Positions 23,943-29,935 of a DNA stretch of 29,935 nt are shown piece after piece; position 1 is the stretch's first letter, and each line of letters starts with the position of its first letter. A program made the translations under genes and the position numbers. The notes under the pieces are model-generated. The model saw nothing but the letters and a program-made list of their open reading frames with translations. It was not told the origin of the DNA and ran no database searches. Source of the stretch: Euryarchaeota archaeon UBA13 (GTDB lineage: Archaea > Thermoplasmatota > Poseidoniia > Poseidoniales > Poseidoniaceae); NCBI GenBank assembly GCA_002495945.1, contig DAHU01000042.1, positions 4,611 through 34,545 of the forward strand, read 5' to 3'.

Positions 23943-24923
23943 ATGGGTTTCAGGAAGAACAAGAAAAAAACTGCTGCTCAACCCCCCAATCCTGCCCTTC
24001 CACCAGCGCCTTTGCCACCAGTTCCTGGCATGCCTTTACCGCTACCAGAGCCAGGTGCACTACCCGAACTTCCAGTCCCGTCTGAGTTGCCACCAGCCAC
24101 AATTCCTGAGGCAGCAGAAATGGCCCCGCCATCCTTACTTAACAATCCGGCAGTAACACAAGATACTCCTAAGGCTAAGCCTGCTGATGATTATGGAGAC
24201 TTGTGGGCTAAGAAATCAAACAAACCACTTCCACAAATATACGGGCATATTGACCGAATTTCAGCCGGTGAAGCAGGATCTCTACTCGATAGGTATGCAG
24301 ATAGGTTTGGGCACTCACTAGATCGTGACATCATCGTTTTGAGAAAGCAGCAGCACGAAGAGAAACTCGCAGAAATAAGAGATGCTCCGGTTGTTGAACT
24401 CCTCGATGATGAACCAAGTGAACTATCAACTGCTGATGCAATAGCAAAATTAGAAGATCAAATACGTGAGTTAAAGCCAGCATATCAAGCAGCAAAAACC
24501 TCTGGTGATAGTGCTGCTTTGGCTGAACTCAAACCACAATTAGAGTCGTTGCTTCGTGAAAGAAAACAACTCATGTCACAAGAGCAAGAGCCAATAAGCG
24601 AGACAGTTGTTGAAGAATCAGCACCAGTAATGGCACAGGAAGCAGAAGAACCAGATATATTTGTTACATTTGTCGGAATTGTTGATGAACTCCTTGGGTC
24701 AAATCTTCCTGCTGAGGTGGTTGAATCATTCATTAATTCTGAAGATTTCAATATCTATCAGACTGTAGGAGCTGACCCTCTTTCTGCAGATGACGATATG
24801 AGAAGTATGTTCTTTGCCGTAGTCGATAACCAACTAGGCAATATGGCGCAGGATTCAATTGAAGCCTTTGTCGCTTCTAGTGATTTTTCGATTTACAGTA
24901 CAGTCGGGGAAATGTATCAGTAA
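23943..24923 (+). CDS. Pro-rich protein with C-terminal internal duplication
   Basis: A 326-residue soluble protein not assigned to a family. It opens with a basic segment (MGFRKNKKK). A Pro-rich stretch covers about 14-65 (ALPPAPLPPVPGMPLPLPEP). A central helical, likely coiled-coil region with acidic and basic heptads covers about 108-215 (LEDQIRELKPAYQ, LESLLRERKQLM). The C-terminus holds two similar 34-residue units: 243-277 (FVGIVDELLGSNLPAEVVES, then FINSEDFNIYQTVG) and 290-323 (FFAVVDNQLGNMAQDSIEAF, then VASSDFSIYSTVG). It is followed ten bases later by the RDD-like membrane protein gene, so the two may act together. There is no signal peptide or membrane segment. Confidence 0.72.
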   Translation: MGFRKNKKKTAAQPPNPALPPAPLPPVPGMPLPLPEPGALPELPVPSELPPATIPEAAEMAPPSLLNNPAVTQDTPKAKPADDYGDLWAKKSNKPLPQIYGHIDRISAGEAGSLLDRYADRFGHSLDRDIIVLRKQQHEEKLAEIRDAPVVELLDDEPSELSTADAIAKLEDQIRELKPAYQAAKTSGDSAALAELKPQLESLLRERKQLMSQEQEPISETVVEESAPVMAQEAEEPDIFVTFVGIVDELLGSNLPAEVVESFINSEDFNIYQTVGADPLSADDDMRSMFFAVVDNQLGNMAQDSIEAFVASSDFSIYSTVGEMYQ

Positions 24924-24930
24924 GGTGATT
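24923..24930 (+). promoter_or_regulatory. Strong Shine-Dalgarno for the RDD-like gene
   Basis: AGGTGATT lies two bases before the ATG at 24933 and overlaps the last base of the previous stop codon. It matches the archaeal anti-Shine-Dalgarno almost perfectly and suggests coupled translation of the pair. Confidence 0.7.
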
Positions 24931-24932
24931 AA

Positions 24933-25895
24933 ATGGGATTATTAGACAAAGCAGGCGGAACACCAAGCGCGCCAAAAGCCAAACCAAAAGCAAAAGCAAA
25001 ACCTGTTGCAAAAGCAAAAGCGGTTGCAAAAGCAGTGAAAAAAACAGAGCAACCTGTTGCAGAAGTAGCTCAACCGGTTGTGGTGGAAAAGAAGCAAAAG
25101 AAGGCAAAAAAACCAAGGGCACCAAGGCCGACAGGATTGCCTGAAGGATTTGAAATTTCAAACAAACTAGATCGAACTATGAGCTGGTTCGTTAATTTTG
25201 GTTGGAATTTCGGTGTTCTCTTTGCAGCGCTATTTATGATGGCTGGGGATACAGGATTAGTTACGACAATCCTACTATTAGTTTCAATAGTAATGATAAT
25301 TCTCAATGTCGCATTTTTACCACTCAAGACTGGTAGGAATCTTGGCCAATTCGTTGCTAGGATTAAGTACGTCAATTACAACGGAGAGAAATCAAATGCG
25401 TTCCAAGGAATGCTATCTAATTCAGTTGGTATATTAGCACTGTTTGGTCTGTTGTTTGTCGTTGTATCTGTCAGTGAAATGCAAGAAGGTAACAAGAGTG
25501 CAGGTCCAATAATTTGGACCTCAATTGGTGCAATATTCCTAATATTGTACATTGTTAACTGGCAGTTCGCCAAAGCGAGCCAATACAACCAGGGACTGTA
25601 CGATGTTCTATTCGGTGCATATTTAGTTAAACACGTTCCAACCAAGGATGAAAAAGCCTCAGGATTTTGGGCTAAATTCGAGAGCATGGGTGATTATGGT
25701 GACAAATTTGCTGCCCGAAGAGAAGCTAAAATGGTCGCAAGAGCCCAAAAAGAGGAAGAAGAAAAGAACGCGAGTGAAAGTGAAGAAACTCAAGACGAAT
25801 CCTCCAGTGATAGTGCAAAATCCGAGGATAAACCAAAGGCAAAAGCAAAAGCAAAACCCAAGGCCAAGGCTAAGGCTAAGGCAACTAAGAAATGA
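24933..25895 (+). CDS. RDD-like membrane protein with Lys/Ala-rich (histone H1-like) tails
   Basis: A 320-residue protein with a membrane core at about 80-232 and strongly basic tails at both ends. The core has about four helices (MSWFVNFGWNFGVLFAALFM, TTILLLVSIVMIILNVAFL, ILALFGLLFVVVSV, IIWTSIGAIFLILYIVNW). The segments LKTGRNLGQFVARIKYVN and YNQGLYDVLFGAYLVK resemble the RDD family, although the acidic residue of the first helix is not evident. The N-terminal tail (14-38, KAKPKAKAKPVAKAKA) and C-terminal tail (300-320, KPKAKAKAKPKAKAKAKATK) are of Lys/Ala/Pro type, like histone H1 or AlgP-like tails. The region 272-298 is acidic and Ser-rich. The role is unknown; tethering DNA or polyanions to the membrane is a hypothesis. 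Confidence 0.75.
   Translation: MGLLDKAGGTPSAPKAKPKAKAKPVAKAKAVAKAVKKTEQPVAEVAQPVVVEKKQKKAKKPRAPRPTGLPEGFEISNKLDRTMSWFVNFGWNFGVLFAALFMMAGDTGLVTTILLLVSIVMIILNVAFLPLKTGRNLGQFVARIKYVNYNGEKSNAFQGMLSNSVGILALFGLLFVVVSVSEMQEGNKSAGPIIWTSIGAIFLILYIVNWQFAKASQYNQGLYDVLFGAYLVKHVPTKDEKASGFWAKFESMGDYGDKFAARREAKMVARAQKEEEEKNASESEETQDESSSDSAKSEDKPKAKAKAKPKAKAKAKATKK
24966..25041 (+). repeat. Lys/Ala codon repeat, N-terminal tail
   Basis: Short imperfect repeats of the unit CAAAAG/CAAAAC encode Lys-Ala steps in the N-terminal tail of the RDD-like protein. The unit is six bases and differs in codon choice from the C-terminal tail, so the two tails probably arose or drifted separately. Confidence 0.6.
25834..25892 (+). 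repeat. Lys/Ala codon repeat, C-terminal tail
   Basis: Imperfect six-base repeats (GGCAAA or AAGGCT type) encode alternating Lys and Ala at the C-terminus of the RDD-like protein. Replication slippage is expected to change the length between strains. Confidence 0.65.
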
Positions 25896-25909
25896 AGCAA
25901 TAGTTTTGT

Positions 25910-26905
25910 GTGAATGACATGATACTGGGCTATAGCCGCTGGCTTAGACCATTGTTACTGTTGTCTTTATCTATATTCCTAGGAGCCATTATTTCGACCA
26001 ATCAACAGTTCTTTATTCTCATTGTTATTGGTATATTAGGAATTGTCACTTTGTTTAACCTTATTTTGGAAACATGGGTTGCGTTAGCATTCATTTCCCC
26101 AGGTAATAAGAAGCCTGATTTTGAAGCAGAAGGATGGGTTTCGAAATTTCACTATCTAGATTCCACAATCCACTCCAAGTCATTTTTCGACGGAAATGTT
26201 AGGCCGTTAGTGATATTAATTCACGGTTGGAGAAGTGGCGCTAGTTCAATGAAAGGTCGAGCGGCAGCTTACATAAAGATGGGTTTCCATGTAATACTAT
26301 TCGAATTGCCGGGCCATGGAAAAAGTGAATCTGTTAGTAAGTGGACCGCAGGTCATGCTGCTACGACATTCATGCAGTTTTATGATAATTTAACTGAAGA
26401 ATTTGATACGAGTTTAGTGAGTGAAGTTTACCTGCACGGCCATAGCATGGGGGGATTTGTTTTGCTTAGATTTAGCAAAAATCTCACCAGTAATCCAAGT
26501 TCTTTGCCGATTGCAGGATATGTTTTGGAATCGCCAATGACTTGTTATTCGTTAATTTTTGAAGAGAGTTTGAATACTCTACATATTCCTAGGATTGCCG
26601 AGAAAATATTCTGGAACCGCCTTGCAAAACACTTTAATTATATCAATCCCAAAATTCCGGATGTAACAGATATATCTCAAGTTGATGTCCCAAAATGGGG
26701 ATATATTGAGGGGCGATGTCTCGTAATACAAGCTGAGCACGACAACAGATTGGGATTAGATCACTTTAATCAGTTGATAACATCCCATCAAAGTGACATT
26801 AACTGTAAGTTAGAATATTATCTAGTTGATGACCTAACTCACGCAGGTGCGCGCCACAATAAAAATCGGGATAACATAATTGAATCGTGGCTAAAATCAC
26901 TCTGA
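25910..26905 (+). CDS. Membrane-anchored alpha/beta hydrolase
   Basis: A 331-residue serine hydrolase with two N-terminal membrane helices (about 13-29 and 34-55). The oxyanion-side motif is ILIHGWRSGAS (102-112), the next strand holds FELPGHGKSE, and the nucleophile elbow is HGHSMGG, with Ser179. The acid is likely Asp278 in AEHDNRLG and the base His311 or His316 in LTHAGARHN. The substrate is unknown; lipids or small esters are common for this fold. The frame opens with GTG at 25910, and an ATG three codons later (25919) is possible. Its end overlaps by nine bases the end of the convergent CNNM/CBS gene. It follows the RDD-like gene after 14 bases. Confidence 0.9.
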   Translation: MNDMILGYSRWLRPLLLLSLSIFLGAIISTNQQFFILIVIGILGIVTLFNLILETWVALAFISPGNKKPDFEAEGWVSKFHYLDSTIHSKSFFDGNVRPLVILIHGWRSGASSMKGRAAAYIKMGFHVILFELPGHGKSESVSKWTAGHAATTFMQFYDNLTEEFDTSLVSEVYLHGHSMGGFVLLRFSKNLTSNPSSLPIAGYVLESPMTCYSLIFEESLNTLHIPRIAEKIFWNRLAKHFNYINPKIPDVTDISQVDVPKWGYIEGRCLVIQAEHDNRLGLDHFNQLITSHQSDINCKLEYYLVDDLTHAGARHNKNRDNIIESWLKSL

Positions 26906-27931
26906 TTCAGTAATATCGGCTATGTCTCTAGCTAGTTCACGCATATCCTCTACTTCATCCAACTCATCCACAATCTCTTCTCCGAGGAGTGTTTCTAGAA
27001 CGTCTTCCATAGTTACAATACCGGATGTTCCGCCAAATTCATCTGTAACGATGGCAATTTGTTGTTTATTGGTCAAGAAAAGATCCAATGTTGCATCCAC
27101 TGAACTGTTGGCAGAGATGCTTAGAACGTCTTTTGCCATATCTGAAATTTTCACATCCCACTCATCCCTACTTGCCGCCATTAGCAGTTGGGAACGAATT
27201 ATTATGCCCTTAATGTCGTCAATAGATTCGTCATAAATTGGGATTCTAGAAAAACGTATAACTTGGTTTTCATCCATGATTTCTCGGATTGTTGAATTCA
27301 TTTGAAACGCTGTTAAAACAACACGAGGCGTCATAACTTCATGGACATTAATTTCTCTTAGCCTGAGTAGGTTATGTATCACTGTCTCTTCATCTACCTC
27401 CAAGATGCCCTCTTCCTCTCCAAGATCTGCTAACGCAGCAACATCATCTCTTGTTACCAGTGATTGTTCACCCTTTGGTAAAATTTTCTTTAGCCACTGG
27501 ATTGGTACAATCATGAGACTCAGGACCATTGTAGTGTAATTCAAGACATAACCTGCAGATGGTGCAAGTTGTTTCCAATAAGCAGTTCCAAGTGTTTTAG
27601 GAATTATCTCGGATAAGAACAGTACTGCTAGAGTTAAGATAACTGAAGCAAGAGTCAGTGCATCTTCGCCGTACAGTTTCTGTACTTCAGAACCAACACC
27701 GGCAGCACCCATGGTGTGTGCTATTGTATTCAATGTCAATATCGCAGTTAGTGGTTTCACAGCATCATCGTCTTTCAGCCTAGCCCATATCTTACCAATT
27801 TTAGTGCCTTCTTTTTCCATTACTGCGATGTGAGTATGTGGAATTGAGAGTACTATTGCTTCCAAAATGGAGCAAAGGAATGATACACCAAGTGCTAGTG
27901 TAACATAGAATATCAACAATGTGTAATCCAT
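26897..27931 (-). CDS. CNNM/CorC-type membrane protein with CBS pair
   Basis: A 344-residue protein with a CNNM (DUF21) membrane domain at about 1-150 and a tandem CBS domain at about 195-325. Seen are AIVLSIPHTHIAVME, NTIAHTMGAAGVGS and LSEIIPKTLGTAYWK in the membrane part, then INVHEVMTPRVVLTAFQ and TDEFGGTSGIVTMEDVLE in the CBS part. Relatives are implicated in Mg2+ or Na+/Mg2+ transport and in resistance to divalent metals. CBS pairs bind adenosine nucleotides and act as regulators. The transporter-associated CorC_HlyC domain that usually follows is missing; an acidic tail ends the protein. It is divergent from methionyl-tRNA synthetase and convergent with the hydrolase. Confidence 0.92.
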   Translation of the reverse strand: MDYTLLIFYVTLALGVSFLCSILEAIVLSIPHTHIAVMEKEGTKIGKIWARLKDDDAVKPLTAILTLNTIAHTMGAAGVGSEVQKLYGEDALTLASVILTLAVLFLSEIIPKTLGTAYWKQLAPSAGYVLNYTTMVLSLMIVPIQWLKKILPKGEQSLVTRDDVAALADLGEEEGILEVDEETVIHNLLRLREINVHEVMTPRVVLTAFQMNSTIREIMDENQVIRFSRIPIYDESIDDIKGIIIRSQLLMAASRDEWDVKISDMAKDVLSISANSSVDATLDLFLTNKQQIAIVTDEFGGTSGIVTMEDVLETLLGEEIVDELDEVEDMRELARDIADITESE

Positions 27932-28052
27932 GAAGTTTCGACGGCCCCTAGACGATGCGCTTACCTAACCCTAGTGATTCTAGTTATTCAAAATGACGCA
28001 TGTACATCACATGATAGTTAAACTCAATAAAGCGGCCCCCGCAGGGACAATT

Positions 28053-28056
28053 GAGG
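28053..28056 (+). promoter_or_regulatory. Shine-Dalgarno supporting the TTG start of metG
   Basis: GAGG lies seven bases before the TTG at 28064. This favours TTG (giving MSQDSEHVLICVAWPYANG) over the in-frame GTG at 28085, which would remove residues before the first strand. Confidence 0.5.
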
Positions 28057-28063
28057 CGTTGAT

Positions 28064-29935
28064 TTGTCACAAGACAGTGAACATGTGTTAATTTGTGTGG
28101 CTTGGCCCTACGCAAACGGACCCTTACATTTGGGACATGTCGCTGGGTGCTATTTGCCACCTGACATACAAGCTCGTTATGAGAGGTCTCTGGGCAATCG
28201 CGTGTTAATGGTATCTGGTTCGGACGAACATGGCACACCAATAACGGTTACCGCGGAACAAGATGGTGTAAGTCCACAAGACGTTGTAGACAAATATCAC
28301 ATGATAAATTCCAAGGCGTTACGAGATCTTGGGTGTTCATGGGAGCCTAATGTTGATTCGAGGGGAATTGAGTTTGGGGGAGCGCTTTTCAACAGAACTA
28401 GTGATGATGAACACAAATCGATAGTTCAACAGAATTTCAAGAAACTGCTAAGTGCAGGCTTCTTTGAGCGAAAAACCACTCAACAATACTACGAGGTAAA
28501 TCAACAAGGTGATGGTAGATTCCTCCCTGATAGGTACGTAGAGGGTATCTGTCCAACATGTGGCTACGAGGATGCTAGGGGTGATCAATGCGATGAGTGC
28601 GGTGCAACTTACGAAGCCATCGAACTAAAAAAACCAAGATCAAAAATGAATCCAAATAATGCCATCGAAGTCAAAGATACCGACCATTTTTTCTATCGCT
28701 TGGATTTATTTCAATCAGTCCTTGAGCAACATGCAGAAAATCAAGAAACTGTGTGGAAACCAAATGTCAGGGCCATGACCAAACAATGGTTGGATATGGG
28801 TTTGAGGCCACGGGCAGTTACCAGAGACCTAACTTGGGGAATTCCGTTGCCACTGGATGGTAAGGAATGGGAGGGGAAATGTGTTTACGTATGGTTCGAA
28901 GCAGTTCAAGGATATTCTACCTGTGCCCAAATTTGGGCCAGTAAATATGCTGAAGCTGCTGGACATCCAAAGGGAAAATTGGCGTGGGAGAATTGGTGGA
29001 AAATAAGCGATGACGGTGTAAAACCGAGACATCTATATTTTCTTGGTAAAGATAATATTCCGTTCCACACTGTGATTTGGCCTGCTTTAATTATGGGATT
29101 AAATCACGCTAATGCAGGATTAGATGCCAAAACACCAGTTTCATTGCCTAAGGCTGGCGAATTGGCACTTGAGCATAATGTTCCAGCAATGGAATATCTC
29201 ATGCTTGCAGGTGGTCAATTTTCCAAATCAAGAAAACATGCAGTATGGCTCCCGTCATTCCTTGAGCGCCATGATCCAGATACTTTGAGGTACTATTTGA
29301 GCATCAACATGCCTGAAAATCACGATACAGATTTTAACTGGCCGGATTTTGTTGAAAAAATTAATTCTGAACTCATTGCAGCATACGGTAATTTTGTTCA
29401 TCGAATACTTACTTTGGGTTCTCGTTTGCCTGCTGAGGATAATGGTCCCTTTGCCAATTTAGAACTTGATAATGTTAGCAAATTACACACAGGTAAGTTA
29501 ACTGATATGCACGAGTCTATTTCGACCTCGCTAAACAAACATCGGTACAAAGAAGCATTGAGAACCGCAATGAAAGCAGCTCAATACGGTAATCAAATTA
29601 TCCAAGCCGCAACACCATGGAAGTTTTTGTCATCTGAAACTCAAGAAACTGATGAAGCAAAAGAATCGCTTGCAGCACTCGCATTTGGGTGGCGTATCTG
29701 TCGGTATCTAGCTATAGTGATGCAGCCATTTATGCCATTTAGTTCCCAAAAATTATGGAACGCCCTTGGACAAGATGGAAAAATCTCTGAGGTTAGTTGG
29801 AGTGAAGCGGTTAATTGGCAATGTTCCATGACATGGTGTTTTGATAAACCAGAGCCACTGTTTAAGCGATTAGAGTTAGCAGAGATAATGCAACATGAGC
29901 AATCACTGGCCACAGATACGCAGGAAAATAATGAT
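28064..29935 (+). CDS. metG: Methionyl-tRNA synthetase, partial (C-terminus beyond window edge)
   Basis: A class I synthetase that charges tRNA-Met. The frame is open for 624 codons to the window edge. It begins at TTG 28064, the first in-frame start after a TGA at 28052. The HIGH-type motif is in VAWPYANGPLHLGHVAG. LMVSGSDEHGTPITV follows. The zinc knuckle reads CPTCG with a second CDEC. WGIPLPLDG and WFEAVQGYSTC line the active site. FLGKDNIPFHTVIWPA precedes the KMSKS-type loop GGQFSKSRKHAVW, and the anticodon-binding helical domain fills the rest. The insertion between the zinc-type segment and the catalytic core is of archaeal style. Whether a C-terminal tRNA-binding domain is present cannot be seen. 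Confidence 0.96.
   Translation, partial: MSQDSEHVLICVAWPYANGPLHLGHVAGCYLPPDIQARYERSLGNRVLMVSGSDEHGTPITVTAEQDGVSPQDVVDKYHMINSKALRDLGCSWEPNVDSRGIEFGGALFNRTSDDEHKSIVQQNFKKLLSAGFFERKTTQQYYEVNQQGDGRFLPDRYVEGICPTCGYEDARGDQCDECGATYEAIELKKPRSKMNPNNAIEVKDTDHFFYRLDLFQSVLEQHAENQETVWKPNVRAMTKQWLDMGLRPRAVTRDLTWGIPLPLDGKEWEGKCVYVWFEAVQGYSTCAQIWASKYAEAAGHPKGKLAWENWWKISDDGVKPRHLYFLGKDNIPFHTVIWPALIMGLNHANAGLDAKTPVSLPKAGELALEHNVPAMEYLMLAGGQFSKSRKHAVWLPSFLERHDPDTLRYYLSINMPENHDTDFNWPDFVEKINSELIAAYGNFVHRILTLGSRLPAEDNGPFANLELDNVSKLHTGKLTDMHESISTSLNKHRYKEALRTAMKAAQYGNQIIQAATPWKFLSSETQETDEAKESLAALAFGWRICRYLAIVMQPFMPFSSQKLWNALGQDGKISEVSWSEAVNWQCSMTWCFDKPEPLFKRLELAEIMQHEQSLATDTQENND

Noticed and set aside
25648..25917. 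89-residue Lys/Arg/Pro-rich open frame in another frame of the RDD-like gene
   Set aside because: It reads the Lys/Ala repeats out of frame; its basic composition is a by-product of the repeat.
27932..28063. Small RNA or tRNA in the gap before methionyl-tRNA synthetase
   Set aside because: I see no cloverleaf or conserved T-loop sequence. The 132 bases most likely hold the two divergent promoters, but no TATA element stands out.

Overview
The window looks like chromosome of a marine planktonic archaeon of the Thermoplasmatota, most likely Marine Group II or III (Poseidoniia-like). The evidence for Archaea is the archaeal-type SRP54, a Get3/ArsA ATPase, the small archaeal primase subunit PriS, an archaeal/eukaryotic-type prolyl-tRNA synthetase, a transketolase split into two genes, and an archaeal-type methionyl-tRNA synthetase. 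The lineage is an inference from gene content, moderate to low GC, very tight packing and large secreted Ca-repeat proteins. I saw no rRNA, tRNA, CRISPR array, insertion sequence or phage gene. No stretch longer than about 130 bases lacks a gene.

Layout. 1-431 (-) is the start of a multi-pass membrane protein cut by the window edge. 524-3202 (+) is a two-gene membrane-protein targeting unit, Get3-like ATPase then SRP54. 3204-13547 (-) is a long run of same-strand genes: an Ala/Glu-rich coiled-coil protein, prolyl-tRNA synthetase, two small membrane proteins, transaldolase, a secreted arylsulfotransferase-like protein with calcium-type repeats, the two transketolase halves and an OPT-family transporter. 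13647-18636 (+) holds a P-type Ca2+-ATPase-like pump, then mqnE and mqnA of the futalosine route to menaquinone. 18633-20876 (-) is a large surface WD40-like protein. 21008-26905 (+) holds mqnD, a one-lobed deoxyhypusine-hydroxylase-like HEAT protein, a small zinc protein, primase PriS, a Pro-rich protein with a C-terminal duplication, an RDD-like membrane protein with histone-H1-like tails and an alpha/beta hydrolase. 26897-27931 (-) is a CNNM/CBS protein, and 28064-29935 (+) is methionyl-tRNA synthetase, running off the edge.

How the genes fit together. Transaldolase and split transketolase give a non-oxidative pentose phosphate module. MqnA, MqnE and MqnD are three of the futalosine-pathway enzymes; futalosine hydrolase and MqnC are not in the window. 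Get3 and SRP54 are the tail-anchored and co-translational targeting ATPases side by side. The observation most worth following is the 159-residue protein at 21889-22368. It carries the two His-Glu iron-ligand motifs of a single deoxyhypusine hydroxylase lobe at the 33-residue spacing of the eukaryotic enzyme, while the second lobe is absent.
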